Shown here: in pieces, positions 25,113 to 32,186 of the stretch | Layout of the letters: each line of letters starts with the position of its first letter | Numbering within the stretch: the first letter of the stretch is position 1 | Source: Micavibrio sp. UBA6139 | Lineage (GTDB): Bacteria > Pseudomonadota > Alphaproteobacteria > Micavibrionales > Micavibrionaceae | NCBI GenBank assembly: GCA_002423285.1 | Contig: DIVF01000061.1 | Span: forward strand, 1-44,975 | Reading direction: 5' to 3' | Length of the DNA: 44,975 nt | Notes under the pieces: model-generated | Told to the model about the DNA's origin: nothing | The model's database searches: none | The model's input: the letters and a program-made list of their open reading frames with translations, nothing else | Made by a program: the position numbers and the translations under genes

Positions 25113-25451
25113 ATGACCTTTGTCGTGACCGAAGTTTGCATCCTGTGCAAATACACAGATTGTGTGGAAGTCTGCCCCGTGGATTGTTTCTACGAGGGCG
25201 AAAACACGCTCGTCATCCACCCGGATGAATGCATTGATTGCGGTGTGTGTGAACCGGAATGCCCGGTTGAGGCGATTAAGCCGGATTCAGACCCCGAAGC
25301 CGATAAATGGCTGGACCTGAACCGCCGCTACTCCGGGGTCTGGCCGGTCATTACCAAGAAAAAAGACGCCCTGCCAAATGCGGACGCCTTTATTGAGACC
25401 CCTAATAAGTATCAAGAATACTTTAGCCCGAACCCGGGCGAAGGCGACTAA
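25113..25451 (+). CDS. fdxA: ferredoxin FdxA (7Fe-8S type)
   Basis: 112 residues from the ATG at 25113, exactly the usual FdxA length; an ATG at 25095 would add six residues. Small cytoplasmic electron carrier with one [3Fe-4S] and one [4Fe-4S] cluster. CILCKYTDCVEVCPVDCF supplies the first set of Cys (the 3Fe/4Fe pattern with extra Cys). CIDCGVCEPECPVEAI supplies the second. The C-terminal helix region LDLNRRYSGVWPVIT is typical of alphaproteobacterial FdxA. It ends 4 bases inside the convergent small gene. Confidence 0.93.
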   Translation: MTFVVTEVCILCKYTDCVEVCPVDCFYEGENTLVIHPDECIDCGVCEPECPVEAIKPDSDPEADKWLDLNRRYSGVWPVITKKKDALPNADAFIETPNKYQEYFSPNPGEGD

Positions 25452-25630
25452 GCATTCAGCTTGCGAAGGTACTCGGCGTTTTCTGGCGTGGCTTTCATTC
25501 TGCCGCCATGCATTCCCTGCGATGGCGTTATAGCCACAGCTTGCTTCATATCCAACGGTTGTGTCGCCAGATTGGCTGCCTTGAAATCCGCCTGAAGGTT
25601 AATATCTGTGCTGATGTCTTGACCGTCCAT
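25448..25630 (-). CDS. small protein of unknown function (60 residues)
   Basis: 60 residues. GAGGG lies 8 bases before the ATG, a good ribosome site. The peptide is polar, with the ending RMKATPENAEYLRKLNA predicted helical by eye. It overlaps the convergent fdxA stop by 4 bases, as several convergent pairs in the window do. No family is recognised. It could still be a chance frame. Confidence 0.45.
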   Translation of the reverse strand: MDGQDISTDINLQADFKAANLATQPLDMKQAVAITPSQGMHGGRMKATPENAEYLRKLNA

Positions 25631-25787
25631 GGCAATACCCTCGTTTTTAAACTTTTTGCTTGTTGTTCTGACCTCATTATTACGTCAAAAGGTTAAGAAA
25701 CCCCTATCTGGAAACTCCCTTTTTAAAATAAAGCGGATTGACTCAGACCGAATCACAGGAAAAGAGCTCTCTTTACATAATTTTACC

Positions 25788-25816
25788 TTGAAAATTAACA
25801 CTTTTTTATATATATT
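25788..25816 (+). promoter_or_regulatory. sigma-70 promoter of the small RNA / carD leader
   Basis: TTGAAA (25788-25793), a 17-base spacer, TATATT (25811-25816) in an AT-rich setting. Transcription would start near 25823. It is one of the best promoters in the window by eye. Confidence 0.6.
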
Positions 25817-25822
25817 CTCACC

Positions 25823-25910
25823 ATGGCTTAGTGATGGAGCTGATCCCGCCCACCCCCTTGTGGCGACGGTTCAGATTTTTGTCTTAAGTGGCTGTAATAG
25901 CCACTTTTTT
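25823..25910 (+). ncRNA. candidate small RNA of about 88 bases with a C-rich loop, or carD leader with attenuator
   Basis: This fills the 338-base stretch between the 60-residue gene and carD. After the promoter, CTGA-T-CC plus CGCC(C)A (25840-25852) pairs with TGGCG and GG-T-TCAG (25861-25874). That leaves a loop of CCCCCTTG. A U-rich linker follows. Then comes a terminator hairpin, AAGTGGCT (25886-25893), loop GTAAT, AGCCACTT (25899-25906), with a T run to 25910. A stem with exposed C-rich loop plus terminator is the architecture of trans-acting small RNAs that pair with ribosome sites. If carD has no other promoter, the hairpin could instead attenuate carD. The AT-rich part before the promoter (25631-25787) holds nothing I can identify. 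Confidence 0.5.
25886..25910 (+). terminator. intrinsic terminator upstream of carD
   Basis: A perfect 8-bp stem AAGTGGCT/AGCCACTT with loop GTAAT and six T. It lies 58 bases before the carD ATG and after the promoter at 25788-25816. No convincing promoter is seen in the 58 bases. Confidence 0.75.
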
Positions 25911-25968
25911 CATCTTCGCACCAAGCCTTGCGGGCAAACCCCTATTAAGACGGAAGGTTAAATACAGC

Positions 25969-26724
25969 ATGGCGAAAACAGTCAAGACAACAAAAACAAC
26001 CACAGCCACCAAAGCAGCCCCGAAAGCCGCCGCCAAGACAACCCAGAAAGTTGCCGCGAAAGCCGCCGCAACCAAACCAGCCGTAAAGGCTCCTGTCGCG
26101 AAAACCGTGGCAAAAGCACCTGTTGTAAAGACCGTGGCCAAGGCCCCTGTTGCCGTTGTTGCGAAAGCACCGGCCAAGGCAGTCGCACCTAAAGCTGTAG
26201 AAAAAGATTCCAACCAATTGCCAGGCAATGATAATTTCGATTTTGACCAAGGCGATTATGTGGTTTACCCGGCGCATGGCGTTGGCCTGATTGAAGGCAT
26301 CGAAAGCACCACCATTGGCGGCATGAAGGTTTCCCTTTACGCCATCACTTTCGAAAAAGACCGTATGCGCTTGAAAATCCCGGTATTTAAAGCAAAGGCC
26401 TCTGGCCTGCGCAAGCTGTCCTCCGCAAACCGTCTGAAAGATGCGATGAAGACCCTGCAAGGTCGCGCCCGCATCCGCCGCACCATGTGGAGCCGCCGCG
26501 CTCAGGAATATGAACTGAAAATCAATTCCGGTGATCCGGTTGCGATTGCAGAAGTTCTGCGCGACCTGAAACGCAGCAACGATGACAGCGAACAATCATA
26601 CAGCGAACGCCAAATCTACCAATCTGCCCTGCAACGTCTGGCCCGTGAAGTGGCTGCCGTTCAGCAGATTTCCGAGATTCAGGCTGCAGAAAAGCTGGAA
26701 GTCATTCTTGGTAAAGCCGCCTGA
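25969..26724 (+). CDS. CarD-family transcription regulator with Lys/Ala/Pro-rich N-terminal tail
   Basis: 251 residues from the ATG at 25969, which has GGAAGG 11 bases upstream; a start at 25888 would lie in the terminator. Residues 1-79 are nearly all Lys, Ala, Thr, Val and Pro with repeats of the type KTVAKAPV, like histone H1 or AlgP tails. Residues from about 90 form a CarD/CdnL domain: FDQGDYVVYPAHGVGLIEGIES, YAITFEKDRMRLKIPV, and a helical C-terminal part with RRTMWSRRAQEYELKI. CarD proteins bind RNA polymerase beta and stabilise open promoters. Ordinary members have about 160-170 residues and no such tail, so DNA binding by the tail is inferred. Confidence 0.88.
   Translation: MAKTVKTTKTTTATKAAPKAAAKTTQKVAAKAAATKPAVKAPVAKTVAKAPVVKTVAKAPVAVVAKAPAKAVAPKAVEKDSNQLPGNDNFDFDQGDYVVYPAHGVGLIEGIESTTIGGMKVSLYAITFEKDRMRLKIPVFKAKASGLRKLSSANRLKDAMKTLQGRARIRRTMWSRRAQEYELKINSGDPVAIAEVLRDLKRSNDDSEQSYSERQIYQSALQRLAREVAAVQQISEIQAAEKLEVILGKAA
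26089..26160 (+). repeat. short tandem coding repeats in the CarD tail
   Basis: Units encoding KTVAKAPV-like peptides recur about every 27 bases, for instance the two copies of ACCGTGGC(A/C)AA(A/G)GC. They probably arose by slippage, with synonymous changes since. Confidence 0.55.
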
Positions 26725-26750
26725 TAACCATCATCGGGTTTCTCAAGAAC

Positions 26751-26777
26751 GGGCGCGGGTCACACCGCGCCCTTTTT
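26751..26777 (+). terminator. intrinsic terminator after carD
   Basis: GGGCGCGG (26751-26758), loop GTCACA, CCGCGCCC (26765-26772), then TTTTT. Confidence 0.9.
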
Positions 26778-26803
26778 CTTTGTGGAATCAACTGCATACC
26801 CCC

Positions 26804-26831
26804 TTGTGCACCGATTCGTTTCCTGTACACT
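26804..26831 (+). promoter_or_regulatory. candidate promoter of the phosphoesterase-like gene
   Basis: TTGTGC (26804-26809), a 16-base spacer, TACACT (26826-26831), just after the carD terminator. A small dyad CGGGA/TCCCG follows at about 26840-26854. Confidence 0.4.
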
Positions 26832-26857
26832 TAAGTGATTCGGGAAACACTCCCGCC

Positions 26858-27742
26858 TTGCCCGCCCATCATTCCCCTGCGTTTGGTTCAATTTTGTCAG
26901 TTAAATCAGCCCCAAAATCTGTCCCCTGCGATATCGCCTCCGACATACGCTTCGTCCCGCTGGGCAATGCCCGCCGGATCTGGGCAATTTCCGCAATTCA
27001 CGCCGATGCCGATAAACTGATTGCCCTGCATGACCAGCTTTATGAAGAAATCCAACCCGGTGACCGGATTGTCTATTTAGGCAATTATGTCGGCTATGGC
27101 AGCGCCCCGCGCGAAACGCTGGATGAGCTATTAACCTTCCGCCGCATTGTCCTGTCCCTGCCCGGCATGGTTCCAGATGACTTTATATATTTGCGCGGTG
27201 GTCAGGACGAAATGTGGGAAAAGCTGCAACAGCTGCAATTCGCCACCAACCCCAAAGAAGTTTTGAACTGGATGCTGGATAACGGCACCTCTTCTACCCT
27301 TGAGGCTTACGGCATTAAACCACGCAGTGGCCTGATGGCGGCGATTGAGGGCGTTATGTCCCTGACCCGCTGGACCGCATCCGTGCGCAGCGCCATTCGT
27401 CAAAATCCGGGGCATGATATTTTCCAGTGCCAGTTGCGCCGCGCGGCCTTTACCCCGCTGCGCGGGAACAACCCGATCCTGTTCGTTCATGCCGGAATCA
27501 ATCCCGGCAAGAGTTTACAGAATCAAGGTGACGCATTGTGGTGGGGTGGAAAAAACTTCAACATTATGAATCAGGCCTATGCCCCGTTCAAAAAAGTTAT
27601 TCGCGGCTTTGATCCAAATCACGGTGGTTTGCATATTAATTGTGTGACAGCGACAATCGATGCTGGCTGTGGGTTTGGCGGCAATCTTGTCTGTGCAGGA
27701 TTCGATTCTGATGGCGAAGTAATTGGCTTAATTGAAGCCTGA
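26858..27742 (+). CDS. metallophosphoesterase-fold protein with degenerate active site
   Basis: About 294 residues; the start is uncertain. No ATG lies between the carD terminator and the conserved region, so TTG at 26858 is the best guess; TTG at 26804 and 26894 are others. The order of segments is that of ApaH/PrpA-type serine/threonine phosphatases. WAISAIHAD stands for the usual SDIHG; VYLGNYVGYG for GDYVDRG; YLRGGQDE for GNHE. FVHAGINP is kept; VIRGFDP stands for GHTP; the end IDAGCGFGGNLVCAGF fits the family. Thus most metal ligands are replaced while the scaffold survives, so it is probably not an active phosphatase. It is alone between the carD terminator and rpoH. Confidence 0.7.
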   Translation: MPAHHSPAFGSILSVKSAPKSVPCDIASDIRFVPLGNARRIWAISAIHADADKLIALHDQLYEEIQPGDRIVYLGNYVGYGSAPRETLDELLTFRRIVLSLPGMVPDDFIYLRGGQDEMWEKLQQLQFATNPKEVLNWMLDNGTSSTLEAYGIKPRSGLMAAIEGVMSLTRWTASVRSAIRQNPGHDIFQCQLRRAAFTPLRGNNPILFVHAGINPGKSLQNQGDALWWGGKNFNIMNQAYAPFKKVIRGFDPNHGGLHINCVTATIDAGCGFGGNLVCAGFDSDGEVIGLIEA

Positions 27743-27908
27743 TTTTATCTAAAATTCAGCGTTATCAATAGATTGTGAAATGCCATTGCATGTTCACGCC
27801 CCCGCCACATTCCCGCCCCCTTTTGTGACGTATCATGTGAACTATAGGCAGTCACGCTGCGTACAAGTCATATAAGAATTACATCTTCACGAAAGGGGTA
27901 CTCGACAA

Positions 27909-28796
27909 ATGGCTTACATAGATGATCAGGGTACACAAAAGGCCAATCTTAAATACATCCGCAATTCCATGAACGAGCCGATGCTGACACGCGAGCATGA
28001 GCTTGAGCTGGCACGTCGCTGGCGCACGGATGGCGATGAAAAGGCTTTGCACGAAATGGTCACGTCATATACGCGCCTTGTTGTCGCGATGGCGTCTAAA
28101 TTCCGCAATTACGGTCTGCCGCTGGGCGATTTGATCCAAGAGGGTAATATCGGCCTGATGCAGGCTGCGGCCCGCTTCGAACCGGAACGTGAGATTCGTT
28201 TCTCGACCTATGCCACATGGTGGATTCGCTCCGCGATGCAGGATTACGTTCTGCGCAACTGGTCGATCGTTCGGACCGGCACAACAGCCGCACAGAAATC
28301 GCTGTTCTTTAACCTGCGTCGCCTGCGTGCGAAAATCGAATCCACGAATGAGGCCGAAGGTCTGGGTATGGATGGCCGTGCCTCCATTGCCAAGGAACTG
28401 AAGGTCAACATTAAGGACGTGGAAGAGATGGAAGGCCGCCTCGGCGGTTCCGATCATTCCCTGAACGCCAAAATCGGCGAAGATGGTGATGAGGAATGGC
28501 AAAACTTCCTGGCTGATGAACGCCCCAACCCCGAAGACGTCGTCATCGGGATGAAGGATGCGCAAACCCGGTCCAAATGGTTGCAAGAAGCCTTAGGCGA
28601 ACTGTCCCCACGGGAACAAACCATCATCCGCGAACGCCATCTGGGTCAAGATACCGTCACGCTCGAAGATCTGGGCAAAGAGCTCGGCGTCAGCAAAGAG
28701 CGCATTCGCCAGCTGGAACAACGCGCAATGTCAAAACTGCGTGATTCCATTAGCAAACACGTCACCAGCGTCGATGACCTTCTGATGACGATGTAA
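27909..28796 (+). CDS. rpoH: RNA polymerase sigma factor RpoH (sigma-32)
   Basis: 295 residues, normal length. Directs RNA polymerase to heat-shock promoters. The N-terminal region is followed by region 2 with LVVAMASKFRNYGLPLGDLIQEGNIGLMQA and FSTYATWWIRSAMQDYVL. QKSLFFNLRRLR is the RpoH box that sets it apart from RpoD. Region 4 is LSPREQTIIRERHL to LGVSKERIRQLEQRAMSKLR, a helix-turn-helix. GAAAGGGG precedes the ATG. The 166-base upstream region is C-rich and T-rich with no clear promoter by eye. It is monocistronic, ending at a terminator shared with the convergent gene. Confidence 0.95.
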   Translation: MAYIDDQGTQKANLKYIRNSMNEPMLTREHELELARRWRTDGDEKALHEMVTSYTRLVVAMASKFRNYGLPLGDLIQEGNIGLMQAAARFEPEREIRFSTYATWWIRSAMQDYVLRNWSIVRTGTTAAQKSLFFNLRRLRAKIESTNEAEGLGMDGRASIAKELKVNIKDVEEMEGRLGGSDHSLNAKIGEDGDEEWQNFLADERPNPEDVVIGMKDAQTRSKWLQEALGELSPREQTIIRERHLGQDTVTLEDLGKELGVSKERIRQLEQRAMSKLRDSISKHVTSVDDLLMTM

Positions 28797-28838
28797 AAAA
28801 GAACAAGTTTTCCTGAAGCTCCTCGCTACCGGAAACGA

Positions 28839-28876
28839 ACGCCCCGTCCTTATTTATAAAGGCCGGGGCGTTTTTC
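28839..28876. terminator. intrinsic terminator between rpoH and the convergent nuclease gene
   Basis: ACGCCCCG (28839-28846) pairs with CGGGGCGT (28864-28871). An inner CCTT/AAGG helix sits in the loop and a T run follows at 28871-28875. It closes rpoH; without a T run on the other strand it is weaker for the minus strand. Confidence 0.85.
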
Positions 28877-29694
28877 TATTGTGCTACAGCGATAGGCTCC
28901 ACAACCAACTCAACGAGAGATTCCTTGTCAGGAGAAGCCCCTTTGTCCTTTGCTTTCTTTAAGGTCTTTCTCTCTGCTTTTGAAACCTGCTTTTGGGCTA
29001 AAAGTGCTTTCTCACCTTCAAGCACTTCGCGTTTAATAACCTCATTTTTCAAAATTTCTCGAATTTCTTCTTCCGTTACTTTTGCTTCCGGCGATAGCTT
29101 TCTAAGTTCTTTACGAATGCTATCGACAACAGGCTCAGAAAACAAAATAGCGCCAACAGTAAATCTATTTAAGATTTGCTTGTAGCTGTGATGCTGTTCT
29201 AGTTTTGATTTCTTCAGCCCCTCCTTTGAAAGAAGATCAAGCGTCTCTAAGGTCGCTTTATCCTTCAGGGAAATCGTCAATAAGTTGAATGTTTCAACCA
29301 GGTCAAAATTAATTGGCTTGCCGAAGCTAACTCTATAAATCCGCCATTCAGCACCATTGGTGAGCGCGACCCACTCAATTCCCTGATTTGCAGCGTAATC
29401 AATTGCTTGTTTTACATGCTGATCTTTCAACTCTAAGCCAATAGCTTTAACCTCCATCAAGAAGGCCAATTTTCCATCAATCTTAATGGCAAGATCACAA
29501 TACGTTCCACGAATGGCGTATTCAGAAGTAATTTCAACAAATTTATCGTATCCAAAAATATTTTCTAAAACATCGGTGACAATCACCACCGTGTCTGATT
29601 CATTGATATCCCTCGCCTTTGCGGCTTGGATAATGGGCTGAAACCGCTTCAGTGCCACCTTCATACGTTCCGTTGCTTTTGCAGAAATAGACAT
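28876..29694 (-). CDS. HsdR N-terminal-like PD-(D/E)XK nuclease domain protein, stand-alone
   Basis: 272 residues. The first 150 match the restriction-enzyme type I HsdR N-terminal family (HSDR_N_2-like): DVLENIFGYDKFVEITSEYAI, then GTYCDLAIKIDGKLAFLMEVKA with Asp67 and Glu81-x-Lys83. These are the PD-(D/E)XK catalytic residues. EWVALTNGAEWRIYRV is also typical. The C-terminal about 80 residues are Lys/Glu-rich helix. No HsdM, HsdS or helicase part is nearby, so it is not a working type I system. The gene is visibly more AT-rich than its neighbours, which suggests transfer. AGGGGAAAG is its ribosome site. Confidence 0.78.
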   Translation of the reverse strand: MSISAKATERMKVALKRFQPIIQAAKARDINESDTVVIVTDVLENIFGYDKFVEITSEYAIRGTYCDLAIKIDGKLAFLMEVKAIGLELKDQHVKQAIDYAANQGIEWVALTNGAEWRIYRVSFGKPINFDLVETFNLLTISLKDKATLETLDLLSKEGLKKSKLEQHHSYKQILNRFTVGAILFSEPVVDSIRKELRKLSPEAKVTEEEIREILKNEVIKREVLEGEKALLAQKQVSKAERKTLKKAKDKGASPDKESLVELVVEPIAVAQ

Positions 29695-29788
29695 GCTTTC
29701 CCCTAACGCATTTCAAAGTTGTCCAGAGGGCATGTTAGTATTGTCATCAGTGTTTCACAAGACGATAACACGCATAAGATGAAAAATA

Positions 29789-31252
29789 CTATTCAACAAC
29801 AACCTTATACTGCATCCCCGCAGTCACATTATCAGCCGGGTTCAAGCCGTTCAGGGCGCGGAAGCGTTGTTCATTGAGGGTTTTATAGGGTTGGTTGCGG
29901 GACAGTGATGTCACGCTGTCCCCCGCCCCGGCTGTTACAATCTTCAGGCGGTATGGACGGATGGATTGTTTTTCGGCGGAGGTCATCGTGCGCAGGCTAT
30001 AAGTCGTTTTTTTCAAACCTTCCACCACCGATGCATTGGCCGCTTGTGGAATGGCCATTTGGAAGCGGAAAATTGTTCCGTTGGTCCATTGCACGGCAAC
30101 CAGACGCACCGTAACCGGACGTTTATTGATGACGGCTGCAAAATCGGCTGTCGCGGCGGGTTTGCCGTTCACATCAATCGTTTCAACTTTTGATACAGCC
30201 TGCCCCTTCATCCAGTCCTGTGCCAGATAGGTGGCTGGTGCGCTATTGCTGCTGACGCTGTCAAACAGGATGACCGTACCGCTGGCCTTATCCTTGGCAA
30301 CGATTTCGGTCGGGTTGTTGGCGATGGCGTAGCCTTCAGGAACGGTGAAGGTGAAATTCATCTGGGGGTGCCAGAATGTGTTGCCACGGATCAGGCCCTG
30401 ATCGGCGCTGTCGCCAAAGGTCAAGCCATCAACGGTTTTTAGATAGGCTTCGCGCCCGGTTTCATTTGCGCTGCCCGATGTATTGGCGGCAACCTGCACG
30501 GCTTCGGCGGCGCGTTCTTCTGTTTGCGGGTGGGTTGAGAAATAACCGGCATTTGTATTGGCACGACCCGATTCTTGGGCCTCAAACGCGGTAAAGCGCG
30601 CCAGATTGTTCAGGAATTCCGCCATGGCGGCGGGGCTGTACCCGGCGCGGTCTAGATAACGAATGCCCAGCGTATCGGCCTGGCTTTCCTGCTTTCTGGA
30701 ATAGGACGTAATGTAGAGTTCAGACCCGATGCTGGCTGCTTGTGATGCGGTGCTGTTATCCAATGCGGCGGATAAAATGGCCGCGCCCAATGATGTCACA
30801 ACACCATGGGAATAACGCTCCGCCGAATGACGGGCGGTCACGTGTGCAACCTCATGCGCCAGAACGGAGGCCAATTGCGCTTCTGTATTGGCCAGTGCCA
30901 AAATACCGCGCGTCACATACACATATCCACCCGGCAGGGCAAAGGCATTGACCGTTGGCGTATCCAGAACGAAGAATTTGTACTGTACATCTGGACGCTC
31001 GGTATCTCTGGCGACACGTTGGCCAATGCGCTCAACATAGCTGGTGATCTGGGCATCTTTTAATGTCCCGCCGAATTGTTGCAGGATTTTTTCATGTTCC
31101 TGTGCGCCGACGGTGGATTCCTGTTGCGGTGACATCAGGGCCGCAAACTGGTTTTCCCCAGTGGCGGGGTTCATCGTGCACCCGGCCAGTGCGGCCAAGG
31201 ATACCCCGGCCAAAAGGGATACAATAAGAACAGGCTTGAAATAGGTGCGCAT
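29789..31252 (-). CDS. M48-family zinc metallopeptidase lipoprotein (BepA/YfgC-like)
   Basis: 487 residues from the ATG at 31252, chosen because it begins a lipoprotein signal (LAALAGC, lipid Cys25). The peptidase domain shows HEVAH (133-137), Glu189 in KQESQADTLG as third ligand, and TRGILALANTEAQLASVLAHE leading in. THPQTEERAAE follows. After a linker and a domain with VPEGYAIANNPTE, the C-terminal 50 residues (about 437-487) end in a LysM-like segment: VTAGAGDSVTSLSR and the closing ALNGLNPADNVTAGMQYKVVV. Probably periplasmic, anchored in the outer membrane, acting in protein quality control. The start lies only 19 bases from that of the divergent nuclease gene. Confidence 0.87.
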   Translation of the reverse strand: MRTYFKPVLIVSLLAGVSLAALAGCTMNPATGENQFAALMSPQQESTVGAQEHEKILQQFGGTLKDAQITSYVERIGQRVARDTERPDVQYKFFVLDTPTVNAFALPGGYVYVTRGILALANTEAQLASVLAHEVAHVTARHSAERYSHGVVTSLGAAILSAALDNSTASQAASIGSELYITSYSRKQESQADTLGIRYLDRAGYSPAAMAEFLNNLARFTAFEAQESGRANTNAGYFSTHPQTEERAAEAVQVAANTSGSANETGREAYLKTVDGLTFGDSADQGLIRGNTFWHPQMNFTFTVPEGYAIANNPTEIVAKDKASGTVILFDSVSSNSAPATYLAQDWMKGQAVSKVETIDVNGKPAATADFAAVINKRPVTVRLVAVQWTNGTIFRFQMAIPQAANASVVEGLKKTTYSLRTMTSAEKQSIRPYRLKIVTAGAGDSVTSLSRNQPYKTLNEQRFRALNGLNPADNVTAGMQYKVVVE

Positions 31253-31271
31253 TAGGATCACTCTACGGTTT

Positions 31272-32186
31272 ATGAAGACATTGATATTAGCGTTTTTTAT
31301 CCTGCTGGGTAGTCCCCTTTTCATGGGGAATGCCGTCGCGCAAGATGCTGAAAAACCAACGGAAATAGAACAACCGGCAGAAGGAGAAACAGACCCCATC
31401 CTGCCAAGTCTGGGCACGAGCGCCGATGACGCCCGGCCCCTGCGCCCGGCCATGAATGACCGGTCAGTGCGCAGCATTGATGATCTGCGCCTGCAACTCA
31501 GCAATGGCCGCATTGTCCAACTGGTCGGCATCGATGTGCCGCGCCAGACGGGTTACAGCTCCGGCGATGAATCCTATGCAGTCAAACAATTCCTCGACAC
31601 GCTTTTTGCAAAAAGTGCCGATAGCGATGTAATCATTTATCAAATCGCAGGCAGCGGTGCAGGCAAAACCAACCGCATGGGCCATGATCTGGGCCATGTC
31701 GTGCGCAAAAGCGGGAATGTCTGGGTACAGGGTGCCTTGATTGCCAACGGCCTTGCTATGGCCAGACCCACCCCGACCAACCCGGAACTGGCGGAAAAAA
31801 TGTACGCGCTGGAAGACCAGGCACGTCAGGCAAAGCTGGGCATCTGGGCTGATGACAGCGCCCACCGCCTGGTTGAGGCTGCCGATACTATCCAACCCTT
31901 GGACCGCTTCGCGGTTGTCGAAGGAACGGTCAAAAGCGTATCCATCATCCGTAATGTCACTTACCTGAATTTTGGCGATGATTACCGCAAGGATTTTACC
32001 ATTGGCATTCCATCCACCCAGCGTCAGGCCATGTCACGGGCGGGCATTGATCCGTTCAAGTTACAGGGCCAAAAAGTGCGGGTTCGGGGGTGGTTACGCC
32101 TTTATAACGGGCCTTACATCGAACTCGAACATCCTGTATTGTTCCAGCAGGTGAAAAATGAACAAAACAGCAGCACAAAGCCCTAA
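31272..32186 (+). CDS. secreted thermonuclease (SNase)-like domain protein
   Basis: 304 residues from the ATG at 31272; a GTG at 31245 is in frame but inside the divergent gene. Signal peptide 1-23 (AVAQ end). After an acidic linker the SNase-like domain runs about 75-200. VQLVGIDVPR replaces the usual RLLLVDTPE. NRMGHDLGHVV corresponds to DKYGRxLAYV and keeps the Arg. GALIANGLAMA and AKLGIWAD follow. The Arg of the first motif is missing, so activity is doubtful. The C-terminus (about 210-300) holds a second OB-like region with VEGTVKSVSIIRNVTYLNFG. It overlaps the proline iminopeptidase gene by 29 bases. Confidence 0.72.
   Translation: MKTLILAFFILLGSPLFMGNAVAQDAEKPTEIEQPAEGETDPILPSLGTSADDARPLRPAMNDRSVRSIDDLRLQLSNGRIVQLVGIDVPRQTGYSSGDESYAVKQFLDTLFAKSADSDVIIYQIAGSGAGKTNRMGHDLGHVVRKSGNVWVQGALIANGLAMARPTPTNPELAEKMYALEDQARQAKLGIWADDSAHRLVEAADTIQPLDRFAVVEGTVKSVSIIRNVTYLNFGDDYRKDFTIGIPSTQRQAMSRAGIDPFKLQGQKVRVRGWLRLYNGPYIELEHPVLFQQVKNEQNSSTKP

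Noticed and set aside
25823..25910. Identification of the small RNA as SRP (4.5S) RNA or a known alphaproteobacterial motif
   Set aside because: The conserved GGAAGCAGC-type SRP loop is absent and no known consensus could be matched from memory; left as unnamed candidate.
26089..26160. CRISPR-like repeats in the CarD tail
   Set aside because: Units are coding, imperfect, without spacers, and in frame with a Lys/Ala/Pro tail.
25945..26595. Gly/Phe/Cys-rich 216-residue minus-strand frame opposite carD
   Set aside because: The odd composition is the reverse complement of the Lys/Ala tail repeats, not a real protein.
28876..29694. Complete type I restriction system
   Set aside because: No HsdM, HsdS or helicase part of HsdR is present in the flanking sequence.
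31253..31531. N-terminal extension of the M48 protein to 31531
   Set aside because: It would run antisense through the signal peptide of the divergent gene and lacks family similarity; the lipoprotein signal starts at 31252.
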